Shown piece by piece: positions 12,500 through 26,100 of a DNA stretch of 64,000 nt. The stretch's first letter is position 1. Each line of letters opens with the position of its first letter. The translations under genes and the position numbers were made by a program. Source of the DNA: Cercospora beticola (taxonomy: Eukaryota; Ascomycota; Dothideomycetes; Mycosphaerellales; Mycosphaerellaceae); assembly GCF_033473495.1 (NCBI RefSeq), contig NC_088936.1:3472001-3536000 (forward strand). Reading direction: 5' to 3'. The notes beneath the pieces are model-generated. The model did not search any database, was not told where the DNA came from, and saw nothing but the letters and a program-made list of their open reading frames with translations.

Positions 12500-13200
12500 G
12501 CGCGAGGCCCGTAGGCTACTCGCTACCTATATCTAAGTCTATATTATTATCCTCCTTCTTACTCTCTTTCTTATTATCTACCTCGAGCTCGGAGAGCTCT
12601 CCCTCGTCCTAAGTAGACTAGCCGGAGTAGGTAGAGGCGACGGTAAGGTCTAGAGCCTTACTAGAGACGCTAAGTAGGCAGAGCTTCTATTATATAAATT
12701 AATACTATACGGTATAAGCAAGCGACTAGTAGAATATAAGATATACCTCGTACTCTAGCTCGAATATACCGCGCTAGATAGCGAGGCTTATACTCGTCGC
12801 TACGAGCTCGTTAGCGGAGGGCATACTAGTAGCTAGCGCCTCGCTAGCCTTCTTCGGCGTAGAGAAGATACCGGCGGACTTGCCCGAGTTGCTCTATAGG
12901 CGCTTAAGAGTAGCGGCGATAGCCTCGCCTACGTTATCGAGGCGTCGGCGGAGCTACTAGTAGCGTATAGCGTACGTACTCGTACGTAGTAGGCGGCGGT
13001 AGTAGCGCGCGCGCTGCGCCTACTTTATAAGGTCGGTATTAGTAATATAGATATACTTATAGTTAGACCTAGCGTAGCGAATATAGTTTAGCTACTAGCC
13101 GAGCTTTATATCGCTATTATAGCGTAGCTCGACAGCTAGGTATAAAAAGTTAGTAGACTCGAAGTATACGATATATATACGAACTGCGCGACTTACGATC
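12500..13200 (-). pseudogene. antisense coding-like frame in the gypsy 3' region
   Basis: Between the chromodomain and the 3' LTR lies about 1.4 kb that does not continue pol. On the minus strand, around 12960-12770, a frame reads as normal protein over about 65 codons (for example NSGKSAGIFSTPKKASEAL and SANELVATSISLAI) with only TAG stops of RIP type. The family is not recognised. The stretch is CpG-rich compared with the rest of the island. It may be an accessory antisense gene of the element or a captured host fragment. The ends given are approximate. Confidence 0.45.
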
Positions 13201-13672
13201 TACGAGGTATAGAAGGTAGCGCTAGTAGTCGTTATCCTCTGCCTTTAGTAGGTCTTCTACTATACGAGGGTCGTAGTTAGCGGCCGGGGCGGCGAGAGTA
13301 GTAGTAGCTCTCCTAGGAGGTATATTGCTTACGGGTCGCGTACGAGGGAAGTACTAGATAGTTAAGTATATAGTACGAGTCGGATACGTAGAGCTTGCTA
13401 AATATAGATAGTTAATAGAGAAAATATACGAAGGGTATACGACGAATTTATAGTATACCGGCGCCTTATAGCGCGAGCGCCGATAGTACGTACCGTTAAT
13501 AAGCCTGTTACTACGGAGAGTTACTATATAGCAACTAGCTACGAACTAAGGCTCGACTTAATATTTACGTATATAAGAAGTAGTACGAACGTACCGGATA
13601 CTATACTAAGACGACGGAGATATATAGTCTCCTCTACGAGCTAAGGTAGCTCTATTAGAGAGAAGAGATAGT

Positions 13673-13868
13673 TATAAGAGCTAGCGGTATATAGCTCGAG
13701 AGGCGTAGCTTATTAGGCGTTAAGGTATAACGGCTAGTACTGCTTATACTTAGTATAGGACAAAAGTATATAGAACGTATATAAACTAAGAAGGCAAGAA
13801 TTATTCTTAATATCTCTAGATAGGGAGTCTAGAGGCGCTTAATATATTGCTATATTCTACTCCTTATA
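13673..13868 (+). repeat. 3' LTR of gypsy element
   Basis: 196 bp, direct repeat of 7071-7266, followed immediately by the target duplicate ACTAC at 13869-13873. Confidence 0.92.
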
Positions 13869-13873
13869 ACTAC

Positions 13874-15130
13874 TACTTATATACTAGCTCGTAGTAATCG
13901 GGCCTACTCGATAGGACTTAGCTCTAGTTATTTTAAATCGAGTTTAAGATACCTATAAAACGAGTTTAATACTATTAAGGATCGTATTATAAGCTACCTT
14001 TAAGTTCTCTAGAACTTAGTTAGATTCTATCGAAGTTAAAGAGTATTACTAGTCTCGATAGTAAGCCTTCTACCGACTACTATCTCTAGTAGGATAGAAT
14101 CTATAGAGAGCTAAGTATTATTTTATATCTATTACTTAACTACTAACTTAAGGAATATTCTAAGTCCTCTATCTTCTCGCGTAGTTAAGATATTACTTAA
14201 AAGAGTAGACGGCTCCCCTTTTCGAATTTTATATATAAATCTATAAGACTATATACTAAGCTTTAGGAATATTCCTAGCTCTATAATCGTTACCTCTATA
14301 GTCTCTACCTCTCTAATCTCTACCTCTTTATTATCTATTACTATAGTAAATTTAATAACCGGGATATTTTTTAAGCTATATAGTCGGTATATAGAATAGC
14401 TAGAACTATCCTTAAGATATATAGCATTTTTAGTATTTAGTATACTAGTATATACTTAATATTAGCTAGAACTCTAGTAGATATTAAGTATCTTAGCCTT
14501 AGCTTATAGATATACTTACTTACTCTATTACCTCTATTATAAAAAGTACTTAGCGAAATTCTTAGTTTAAGTCTAAGTACTCTTACTTAAAGGCTACGGC
14601 TATAGATTTAATATTATTAAATAAAATCTATAGGTTTCTTAACTTAATAGATAAAGTATACTTTTAATAAGAGTATATTCGATATTTAAGTTATCGAGGA
14701 ATTAAACTATTATTTTAATTTATAATAAAAAAGTTTAAAGAGAATTAGCTAAGTAGTCTATAGCGATAAGCTTAAAACTTATTTTAGTAAAATATACTAA
14801 TATCTATTCGAATCGGATATTCTCTATAAATTTATTATAGTTTAATTTATAATAACTATAGTTATTATAAGCTTAATATATATTATATATTAAGGCTATT
14901 TTATATATATACCTAATTTGGGTTAAGGAATTATTATATTCAAATTATAATAACCTAAAAAATTAAAAATATATCTACTTATTTAGTTTAATAATAGAAA
15001 ACTTCGCTATAAAATAATAATTCTATACTTATAATTTTTTTTTAATTATTAGTAATACTAAAATATATTTATTAAATTATTATTATTAGGTTTTATATAT
15101 ATATACTTATAAATATATATAAATTAGATA
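13874..15130. other. RIP-mutated DNA between gypsy and copia elements
   Basis: AT-rich, stop-filled sequence continuing the pre-gypsy target DNA. The last 300 bases are almost pure A/T. No domain could be read on either strand. It may be a much older, more decayed repeat. Confidence 0.45.
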
Positions 15131-15361
15131 TTATTAGAAAGTATAGTCTAGTTAGATATTCTAAGAGATATTTTAGGGATTAGAGTTAGGTAATATAGGT
15201 TATATAATACTAAGTTATATAACCTAGCTAATATCTATCTTAGGAGTAAGATATAACCTATAACTAACTAATATAATTAACTCGGTTAGTTCCTACTTAT
15301 TATCTCTATTTCTACTATATTATACCTATCCGATAAGTGCCTACGAGAAAATAATTTAATA
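15131..15361 (+). repeat. 5' LTR of outer copia element
   Basis: About 231 bp, starting TATTAGAAAGTATAG and matching the LTRs at 16592 and 22494 along its length. It is followed by a GGTTATAAG primer-binding-like sequence, also found after the LTR at 16592. Confidence 0.9.
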
Positions 15362-16591
15362 GGTTATAAGTCTAGGTTTATAGAGAGGCTCTAAGTAGAA
15401 AGAATTAGCCTTCTTATTCTTAAAGTAATATATATTACCTCTTATAGGACCTATAGTATTAACTAGATAGAGAAGTAGGAAAAGAGTATAAAGGAGACTA
15501 GAAGTATATCCTATCTATACTACTTTAAAGCTTTAGAAGATTCTAGTTATAAGCTAAAAGTCTCTAAAGAGTAAGTAAAATAGAGAAAAGTCTAGTAAAG
15601 TATATTCTACTTTAAAAGAGAGATATACTAAAGAAGTATAAAGAGAAAAGGATTAGCTTTAGACTATAGTACCTAAGTAGATAAGACTAGGCCTAAGTAC
15701 TAAGTACTACTAATACTTTAGAACTAGCTAGTAGTACTCTTCTAAGAAGGTAGATATTTTAGAAGTTCTCTACCTAAGAACCTAACTAACTTCTATAAGA
15801 AAGAAGAATTCTTAGATACTTTAGCTAAAAGAGAAGAGTCTTAGTAACTAGAGAAAGCAGAAATCTAGAAGCTACTAATTAGATTAAAAGAGCTTATATT
15901 TCTAGAGTTTAGATTTATTTATTTAATTTTATAGAAATAGATTTAATAAGTAAATTAGATAGAAGGAGAATACTAATTCTAATAAAGGAGAACTAGAGAC
16001 TATAGTTTAAGCTATAGGAGAATATACTTAGAGGAAAAGAAATCTTCTAGATAATCTTAGACTTAAAGAGATTATTAGTACCTACTCTAGCTAAATCTAA
16101 AGTATCTAAGGCTTTATTAAGCAAAGGGAAAGGTACTATATTTTTAGAGTTTAGCCTAAAATAGTAGAAGAACAATATAAAGGCAATCTATATCCTAATA
16201 GAAAGTCTTTATATAGATAACTAAAATAAGGTAATAGATAAGATAAAAGTATATAATATTTAAATAAAGCTATATAGGAAATATAGCAAAGTCTAATAGG
16301 TATATATAATAGCTATTATCTAAGAATTTATAACCTTTAAAATAGAACTAGAGGATATAATTAGGAAATTATAGGTCTACTTTAGTAATCTTAGAAGGAG
16401 GATTATAGAGATTAACTAGAGAGAGTTATACTATAAAACTTCTAATATAAGGATTAAGTATCTACTCTTTATACTTCTAGCTAAGTATAAGAGTATAAAG
16501 TAGACTATTTAAACTTAGAAGGACTTAAACTCTAAAGAAATCCTCTAACTTCTTAAAGTAGAAGAGTTAATATAGTATAAATACTAGTTAT

Positions 16592-16821
16592 TATTAGAAA
16601 GTATAGTCTAGTTAGATATTCTAAAAGACACTTTAGAGATTAGGATTAGGTAACTTAGGTTATATAATATTAGGTTATATAACTTAGCTAATACCTATCT
16701 TAGGAGTAAGATATAACCTATAACTAACTAATATAATTAACTCGGTTAGTTCCTACTTATTATCTCTACTTCTACTATATTATACCTATCCGACGAGTGC
16801 CTACGAGAATATAATTCGATA
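16592..16821 (+). repeat. 5' LTR of nested copia element
   Basis: 230 bp, from TATTAGAAAG to AATTCGATA, near-identical to 22494-22723. Confidence 0.92.
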
Positions 16822-16859
16822 GGTTATAAGCCTAGGTTTATAGAGAGGCTCTAAGTAGA

Positions 16860-19800
16860 AAGAGTTAGCCTTCTTATCCTTAAAGTAATATATATTACCT
16901 CTTATAGAACCTATAGTATTAACTAAATAGAGAAGTAGGAAAAGAGTATAAGGGAAACTAGAAGTATATTCTATCTATACTATCTTAAAGCTTTAGAAGA
17001 TCCTAGTTATAAGCTAGAAGTCTCTAAAGAGTAAGTAAGATAGAGAAAAGCCTAGTAAGGTATACTCTACTTTAAAAGAGAGGTATACTAAAAGAGTATA
17101 AAGAGGAAAGGATTAGCTTTAGACTATAGTACCTAAGTAAATAAGACTAGGCCTAAGTACTAAGTACTACTAATACCTTAGAACTAGCTAGTAGTACTCT
17201 TCTAAGAAAGTAGATCTTTTAGAGGTTCTCTACCTAAGAACTTAACTAACTCCTATAAGAAAGAAGAGTCTTTAGATACCTTAGCTAAGAAAGAAGAGTC
17301 TTAGTAACTAGAGAAGGCAGAAATCTAGAAGCTACTAATTAGATTAAAAGAGCTTATATTTCTAGAGTTTAGATTTATTTATTTAATTTTGCAGAAATAG
17401 ATTTAATAAGTAAATTAGATAGAAGGAGAATACTAATTCTAATAAAGGAGAACTAGAGACTATAGTTTAAGCTATAGGAGAATATACTTAAAGAAAAAGA
17501 AATCTTCTAGATAATCTTAGACTTAAAGAGATTATTAGTACCTACTCTAGCTAAATCTAAAGTATCTAAGGCTTTATTAAGCAAAGAGAAAGGTACTATA
17601 TTTTTAGAGTTTAGCCTAAAATAGTAGAAGAATAATATAAAGGCAATCTATATCCTAATAGAAAGTCTTTATATAAATAACTAAAATAAGGTAATAGATA
17701 AGATAAAAGTATATAATATCTAGATAAAGCTATATAGGAAATATAGTAAAGTCTAATAAGTATATATAATAGCTATTATCTAAGAATTTATAACCTTTAA
17801 GATAGAGCTAGGGGATATAATTAGGAAATTATAAGTCTATCTTAGCAACTTTAGAAGGAGAATTATAGAGATTAACTAGAGGGAGTTATACTATAAAACT
17901 CCTAATATAAAAATTAAGTATCTACTCTTTATACTTCTAGCTAAGTATAAAAGTATAAAGCAGACTATCTAAGCTTAGAAGAACTTAGACTCTAAAGAAA
18001 TTCTCTAACTCCTTAAAGTAGAGGAGTTAATATAGTATAAGTACTAGTTCTAAGAAATAGTAATATTTACTAAAGAAAGAGAGACCTAAAGTATAAAGCT
18101 AAAATATTACCTATATAACTAGGAATATTTTAGAGGTATTACTAAGTATCTATACCTTAATAAAGCTAAAAGAACTATTAACTTAAGATAGGCTAATAGA
18201 GTAGAGAAGAGAAGAATACTACCTAGAGAGAGTACTTTTAGAAGAAGACCTTTACTAGATAGAGAAGTATTAAAAGAAATAGTAAAGAAACTTAACCTAA
18301 AAGTCTAATCTCTTAAGAAGAGACAAAGCTTAAGGAAGTTTTCTAAGAAAGTATATACTACCTAAGAAGATATAGAACCTTCTATAGTATCTAAAGTATC
18401 TTAATCTCTATTAGAGGATAATAATATTAATAAAGTTATATACTTAACTATAGAAGCAAAAGGCAAGTATATACTATTAAGATAGCTACTTAACTCCTAT
18501 ACTTTATTATATATAACTAACTAAGAATTACTTTTTAGAGAACTAAAACCTCTTTAGAGGAAAAAGTAGATTAAGGTTAGGAGTAGCTATCTAATAGCTA
18601 TATATATAGGAGATATAGTAATAGGTAGAAGAAGAGGAAAGCAGATTATTCTTAAAAATGTTCTCTTTATACCTAGTCTAGGAGTAAATCTTATTTCTTA
18701 GAGCTAATTTAGCTAGTAGTATAGTATTTAACTACTAAAATTTGTACTTATTTTATTATCTAGGAAACTAGTTATCTAGACAAAACTATTAGGAGGAGTA
18801 CTATTTATTAAGGAGATTAATAATATATTATAGGAGCTTGCAATATTATACTTTAATTAAAAATAAAAGAATAAAGCCTATACCTTTAAAGCCTAGAAAA
18901 AGACTTAAGAATAGTAGGAGCTTTAGTATAGGAGACTTATATATTTTAGAGAGAGTCTTCTTAGAAATCTATATAAGGTATCTAACTTAAAGGCTTAGAT
19001 TCCTATTCTAAAGGAATACTAACCTTATAGAGTATATTCCTTAGTAAAGATAAAGAAATATAGAGAGAAAGAAACCGAGAGGAAACTATAAAAGTTGTCT
19101 CTAGTTTCTATTAATATCTATAGTCCTTTGCCTATCTTAAGATTAGGATATAAATAGTAGCTTAAAATTATTAATAACTTCTTAAAAAAGAAATAGACTT
19201 TCCTAATAAAGTCTAGAGAAGATATACTAAGTATCCTTAGAGACTAGAAGGTAAAAGCTAAGCTATAATCGGGAAATCCCCTCTAGATTATAAGGAGTAA
19301 TAGAGTAAGAGAGCTTCTTACTATACTAAAGTAGTAGGAGAAGGAATATAGAATTTCCTTCTATATAACTAAAGTATATAACTCTATCTAGAATAGAGTA
19401 GTTAAGAGGTTAATCTAAACCTCTAAAGACTATATAAGAGCAATACTAGAAAATGCCTATATACCTATTAAATTCTAGCTAGAAGCCTTAGTAGCCTATA
19501 TAGTTATTAGAAATTCCCTTCCTAATAGCCTAGAAATTAATAGATTTAAAGTATTACCTAAGGAAGCCTTTTTAGGTATTTAACTCTTAGTATTATACTT
19601 TAGAGTTTAGAGTTGCAAAGTAGTAGTCTATATAGATCCTAAGTCCTAGCTAGTAGAGATAAGATTAGATAAACTAATAAATAGAAGTAAAGATACTATA
19701 TTTATTAGGTATATTCCTAATACTACTAAAATATAGCTCTTCTAGGAGCCTAATATAAGGGCTATTAAAGCCTATAATACTACTACTTAGTTTAAGTATA

Positions 19801-22450
19801 AGAAAGGAGGAGATATAGAGCTAAATATTCCTAAGCTTAATTAAGTAAGTAGTATACCTATTAGAAACCTAGTTAGTAGACCTCTAAAGAAGCTAATAGT
19901 AGTTATACCTTCTATAGCTACTATACCTATAGCTATAGCAACTAAACCTATAGGTCCTAGCTAAATACTCTTTATATAGTTACTACTTCTACTAAAGAAT
20001 AAGGAGGAGTATTAGAGAATAGAGGATCTAGAAGAAGAAAACTCTAGGGAACTATAACTCTAGTAGGAGAAAAGTAGAACTACTAAACTACCTAAGCTAA
20101 GCTAGGAAGTTAATAGATAAGCTAGTCCTAGTACTAGTAGAAGACTATATTCTAAAGCAAAAGGATTAAATATTATATAGTAGGACCTATAAGGAAATAG
20201 AGATTAGAAGGAGAACTAAGACTAAACCTATAGCTAAAAGAGAAGGAGATCTATCTTAGATAAAGGATTAGGCCTAGAGCTAAAAGCTTATAGTATAGTA
20301 ATAAGACAAGTGCTTTAGAAAAGATAGAGAGAATATAGATAGGAGGAGGAGCCTAGTACTAAGTATTATAAAACATTCCTAAGCTAAGTCTAAAGCTAAG
20401 AATAGAAGTAGATTTAGAAAGCTCTATTAGAGGTTTAGGAGTCTATATTTATAGTAATTGCTCCTTAAGTCTCTATATAGAGATAAGAGGTACCTATTCT
20501 AAAGTCCTATAAAGAGGCAATTTAGGATCCTAAATAGAGATATATATAGGAGGATATAGTCTAAAAGGAACTAACTATATTAAGAAGTAATAATATCTAG
20601 ATAAAGGTTATTCTACCTAAAGGAGCAAACCTTATTATATCTAAGTAGGTATTTAATATAAAGAGATTAATTAGTAGAGCTATTAAGAAGTTTAAGGTAA
20701 GACTAGTTATAAGAGGTTTCTTTTAGAAGTTTAGAGTTAATTTCTAGGAAACCTTTATACTAATAGTTAGGTATAATACCTTAAGGGTATTTATAGCTAT
20801 AGTTTATAAGAAGGATCTAGAACTCTACTAAGTAGATATAAATAATATATTTACTAAGAGCAAACTTTAAGAAGAAATCTTTATAATTCTACTACTAGGA
20901 GTTAAGATTCTACCTAATATAGTCCTATAAATCCTAAGAAGCTTATATAGACTAAAGTAAGTAGTAAGAGACTAGAACAAACTCTATATCTTAAAGTTAA
21001 AACAGATTAGGTTTATATAATTAGAAGTAGACCTATACCTTCTTATCTACTAGGAAAGGAATATTCTAATCCTAACCTATATAGATAATATTCTAATTAT
21101 AGTACTAAAGCTAGAAGATATACTTTAGTTTAAGGAATAGCTAGGTAAAGTGTTTAAGATTAAAGATCTTAGAGAACTAGAGAAAATCCTTAGGATAAGG
21201 TTAATAAAAGATAGATAAGCTAGAACTTTAAAGCTTAATTAAGAACACTTTATCTAGGAGAACCTTATAAAGCTAGGAATAACTAAGGAGATAGCTAACC
21301 TAACTCTCTTACTAATAGATAGTTATAATAGCCTAAAACTAATAGGCTTATATAATAAGAGAGGGAACAAGATAGAGTACTAGAGCTAAACTAGTACCTA
21401 GATATAGCCTATAGTTATAATAAGACTAGATATTACTTTCTCTCTTAGTAGGCTAAGCTTATATATTTCTAACCTAGCTAAGAGATACTTGCAAGCTCTA
21501 AAGAAACTAGCAAGGTATCTAAGGTTATCCTAAGACTTAGAATTAATATTTAGGAGGAATAGAGGAAGTCTAATAGGATACTTAGACTCTAACTATATAA
21601 TAGATAAGGCAGATAGAGTCTTAATCCTTAGAAGTATCTTCTTCCTCTATAGAGCTCTAGTTTCCTAGATAAGCAGAAAGTAGAAGTCTATTATAATATT
21701 AATAATAGAAGCTAAGTATATAGCTATAAATATATATATAAAGTAGTCTTAATTCTTAGTAGTACTCTTAAGAGAGATAGACTATATAGAGCTAGTAGGA
21801 GAATACCTATTCTAGCTAACTATTAAAGCCTATCCTAATATAGTAAGAGAGCTAAGGCTAGTATAAATTATAGGGGACAACTAGGTAGCTTTAACTCTTA
21901 TTAAAGATATATATACCTATAAGAGATCTAAATATATTAATATTATATATAACTATATTAGATATCTCTAGTAGTAAAGGAAGATTATAGTAGAATATAT
22001 TCTAACAAAAGAAATAGTTGCTAATAGCCTAACTAAACTAAAGAATAGGCTATAGTTTTAGGAGTTTATAAAACAACTCTAACTTATATAGAAAAGGGCA
22101 AAAGATTCTAGCTCTAACTATAGATTAAACTCTAGACCTAGGATTAGCAAAAGATAGGCTCTCTAGTATTAGAGATACTACGGAACTTATAATACTAAGC
22201 CTAGGAGTTATACTATAGGAGAAGTAGCTTACTATACTTAATAAGTAATTAGGATCTAGGAATCTATATATAGTCTAAAAGGAAAAGCCTAGTAGAGAAG
22301 CAAAAACGAAGCTATCCCCCTTATAGTATATACTAGAAGAAGGATTCGTAGATACTAGGCTAAGGAGTTAAACTAAAATAGATTAGGTATATAGCTCTAA
22401 CTATATAACTATAGTACCTAATAACTTATTATAATTTAGAGATAGATTTA
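16860..22450 (+). pseudogene. copia gag-pol, RIP-destroyed
   Basis: Reading through RIP-type stops on the plus strand gives copia landmarks: an integrase core segment (PLPILRLGYK-like) at about 19110-19170; an RT segment with YQVDINNIFTKSKL-like sequence near 20825-20870; the RT active site TYIDNILII at about 21075-21101, which corresponds to the family's YVDD; and an RNase H segment with TEAEYIA-like residues near 21705-21725. Integrase precedes RT, which defines the copia order and separates it from the gypsy element upstream. It has no intact frame. Confidence 0.88.
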
Positions 22451-22493
22451 AATATAGGAATATAGGCAGAAGACTATCTAGCCTAAGTAGGAG

Positions 22494-22723
22494 TATTAGA
22501 AAGTATAGTCTAGTTAAATATTCTAAGAAACACTTTAGAGATTAGAATTAGGTAACTTAGGTTATATAATATTAGGTTATATAACTTAGCTAATGCCTAT
22601 CTTAGGAGTAAGATATAACCTATAACTAACTAATATAATTAACTCGGTTAGTTCCTACTTATTATCTCTACTTCTACTATATTATACCTATCCGACGAGT
22701 ACCTACGAGAATATAATTCGATA
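22494..22723 (+). repeat. 3' LTR of nested copia element
   Basis: 230 bp, third copy of the copia LTR in the window, followed by the GTTAT target duplicate and resumption of the outer copia interior. Confidence 0.92.
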
Positions 22724-23196
22724 GTTATAAGAAATAGTAATATTTGCTAAAAGAAGAGAGATCTAAAATATAAAGCTAAAATACTATCTCTATAAGAAGA
22801 AGTATTTTAGAGGTATTACTAAGTATCTATACTTTAATAAAGCTAAGAGAACTATTAACTTAAAATAGGCTAGTAGAGTAGAGAAGAGAAGAATACTACT
22901 TAGAGAGAGTATATTTAGAAGGAGATCTTTACTAAATAAAGAAGTATTAAAAGAAATAGTAAAGAAACTTAACTTAAAAGTCTAATCTCTTAAGAAGAAA
23001 TAAACTTTAAGGAAGTTTTCTAAGAAGGTATATACTATCTAAGAAGATATAGAGCCTTCTATAGTATCTAAAGTATCTTAATCTCTATTAGAGAATAATA
23101 ATATTAATAAAGTTATATACTTAACTATAGAAGTAAAAGGCAAGTATATACTATTAAGATAGCTACTTAACTCCTATACTTTATTATATATAACTA

Positions 23197-26100
23197 TACT
23201 TTCTTAAAAAAAAAATATAAATAGTAAAGACGAAGTAACTACTAGTAATAGCTAGTAAACTAAAGAGATAGATAGAAGAGCCTCTAGTAATAGTAGTAGA
23301 GGAATAGGTAGTTAACTAAGACTTCTACTAGCGACGCTAAAAGTTACTCTAAAGAGCGTAACGCGCTCTATAAACCTAGTAACTACTATACTAATATACT
23401 AGATATAAATAGACCTAATAGATAGACTTAATAGAGCTAGATAGGTTCTCGAGACTAAAACCTTCTTACTTAAGGACTCTATCCTCTCTACTTTCTATAA
23501 CGTATATAAAGTCGCGTCTCTACTCCTTCTCTACTCTACTTAGAGCGACCGAATCGACTAGCTTACTAAAGAAGTAAGCAAACTCGCTACTATAATATAT
23601 ATAGCGACTCTAAAGACTATCTCTTCTACGACTACTAAAAGAGAATAGGATACGTACTATATACTTATAGTTAGTTATATAACTACGATCCGAGTACTAG
23701 AAGGAAAGGAATATAAAGCTCTAAAGAAGAGGTTCTATATAAATATTCTTAAAAGTATTAAAACTATAGATAGTAACGTAGTCGGAGTCTAGAAAACTCG
23801 CGATAGAGTAAGAGTATTCGCTACTAGTAAAGCTAGCTTAAAGGAACTAGAAAAAGACGAAAAGTAGGTAATAGTTTATCTTAGGAAGTTAGTAAGAATA
23901 GAGAAGGGTAGCTTCTAGCTACTAGTATATAATATACCGATAACTAGTATATAAATAAATATAAACGATACGATCGTATAGTTTATCTAAAGTAATAGGA
24001 TACTATACTCTAGCTTAGTTATCGAATAGATATTCTTCCTAAAAGGCCTAGCCTATAGAGTAGGTAGGAAGATAATAAGTATAGTTATCGAAGTAAATAA
24101 TATCGAAACGGCTAGGGAAATCTACCTACGAAGTATTATCTACGAGAAGTACTTCTAGATAGTCGAACTATACTCCTCGAAGTATAGACCTATATAATAT
24201 AGGAAATATATATAATAGAGCTATATCGAGAAGTACTATAAAATAGAAGTAGAGTATAGGAAGTATATAGAGAAATATAAGATAAGTATATATATAGCTA
24301 GTAGTAATAAGTATACTAACTATAGAGGGAAATATATAGTATAGTAGTTAGAATACTAGGTAAGATAGATATAGAAGGAGAAGGTATAGAGAGCCTATAT
24401 TACGCTATATAATATTCTCGACTAAATAACGATAAAGATAAGCCTAATAATAGAGAGTATAGCTCTACTACTACCTCTACTACTACTACTAGTATCTATA
24501 TATAATACGGGAGATAAGTACTTAAAGGTAGAGTCCCTAATAGATATAATACTAGCTAGGCGAGAGCTAGGGAGGCCGAGGAATATAGATATTATATAAA
24601 TAGTAAGGGACTATAGCTAGAGTAAGATTACGAGCTTTATAAGAGGCGACGACTATACTTTCGACGTATATATTCCTCTCTCTAGCGCGCCTAAAGCCTT
24701 ATATTACGTAATACCGACCGGGAACCTAATAGACGATAATATAGTAGACGATAATAAATAGTATACCTACTCTTACTATTCTATAGTATAATATAAACTA
24801 TAGTAGAAATAAGGTAATAATCCTTTTTCTATAGATACTCGACTCGAAGAGATACTATATAGTCGCTATTTAAGAACCTTAGATTAATCTATTTATAAAA
24901 CTAATATCCTAAATACTAAAGTACTATTATATTATCTCTAGATCGGGAACTACGAGAATATATATATATATTTCTAAAGAAATCGACCTCTAGACGTAGA
25001 AAGCTATAATAGTAGAAGACGATATTATTATAGTTATAGTCGAAATATACTACGAAAGTATAGTAGTCCTTAACTACTATAATCTACTATAACTAATAGA
25101 GAGCTATAAAGAGAGGACGCTCCCGACTATCGAAAGACTCCTCGAGGATAAATAGTAGTTTATAATAGTCGGAGACTTTAACCTATACTACTCGGACTAG
25201 TTAGAAGGTAACTCTCGACTATACCGGATAGCGTTAAAGCTAAGAGCTATTATAGAAACTAACGATATATAACTAGCTATACCTAAGAGACTTATTACTT
25301 AGGAATCTCCGAGAAGCTAATAGATACTAGATCTCTTATAAGTTAGTAGAGATATCTTCCTTAGCTTTACCTAGTATAAAGTAGAAGAGGAACTAGATTA
25401 TAGCTCCGACTACTAGCCTATAGCTACCGAACTCCTTCTATTCTATAAGTATATCTAACGTAAGCTACGCCTATAATAGAAGAAAGCCGACTAGGAAGGA
25501 GTTAGAGAAGGTATAAGAGCGACTACGGACGAAATTACTACCTAACGCCTAGACTCTATAATAGATATTAGCCGGATAGCTATCGACCTAACTACTACGA
25601 TTATACTTATAATCCGAGCTAAAGTACTAGTCGCAAAACTCTTACTATACGCTACTATATAGTAGACTATAGAATATAGCTACCTTACGAAATAGGCCTA
25701 CTAGATAAAGTAGGTATAGCGAAGGAGTAGAGACGTTCTTAACTACGTCCTATACTAAAAAGCCGAGAATATAAAAAAAAGACAAATTCGATACGATATA
25801 ATATAAGTATAGCGAGAGACTATCCGAGAAGTTATAGCTAATAATAGCAAAGTATAGAAACTAGCGAAATAGGCAAGATAACCGAAATAAGCTACTCTTC
25901 TCTAATTCTTTTCTATTCGATTCTAAAGTAGCTACTTATAAAATAGCGATAAAGGCAAAGCGAGAGCTCTAGTAGTATACTTCTTCCTACTACTAGTTAA
26001 TATAGACCTAAGCGATATCTAGCTAGTTTAAACTCTAATAATCTCTATCGACTAAGAGATTATAATAGAAGATATACTTAAAGCGATAAAACGACTCCCG

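Larger units (their letters stand above)
7071..13868 (+). mobile_element. full-length Ty3/gypsy chromovirus LTR retrotransposon, RIP-inactivated
   Basis: Two 196-bp LTRs (7071-7266 and 13673-13868) in direct orientation enclose a 6.4 kb interior. The LTR ends read TATAAG...CTTATA, as expected from TGTAAG...CTTACA after RIP. A perfect 5-bp target duplication ACTAC lies at 7066-7070 and 13869-13873. A purine-rich tract just before the 3' LTR (about 13656-13671) fits the polypurine tract. The interior reads on the plus strand, when TAG is taken as former Gln/Trp, as gag, protease, reverse transcriptase, RNase H, integrase and a C-terminal chromodomain. The pol order RT-RNase H-integrase and the chromodomain place it with fungal chromoviruses. 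It has no intact frame and is dead. Confidence 0.93.
16592..22723 (+). mobile_element. full-length Ty1/copia LTR retrotransposon nested in a copia of its own family
   Basis: 6132 bp with 230-bp LTRs at 16592-16821 and 22494-22723 and a 5-bp target duplication GTTAT (16587-16591 and 22724-22728). The primer-binding-like GGTTATAAG follows the 5' LTR and a short AGTAGGAG purine tract precedes the 3' LTR. The interior is plus strand: gag, integrase (core region about 19110-19270), RT and RNase H in copia order. Confidence 0.93.
15131..23196 (+). mobile_element. Ty1/copia element, older copy, split by a nested copia
   Basis: The 5' LTR is at 15131-15361, followed by gag-like sequence to 16591. 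The element is then interrupted by copia copy 2 and resumes at 22724, where the sequence GTTATAAGAAATAG picks up exactly the interior position reached before the interruption (the same place is at about 18046 in copy 2). It runs on to about 23196, where similarity to copy 2 (which continues from about 18516) stops abruptly at the LINE junction. No RT or 3' LTR of this copy is found, so its 3' part is missing from the window. All frames are destroyed by RIP. Confidence 0.88.
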
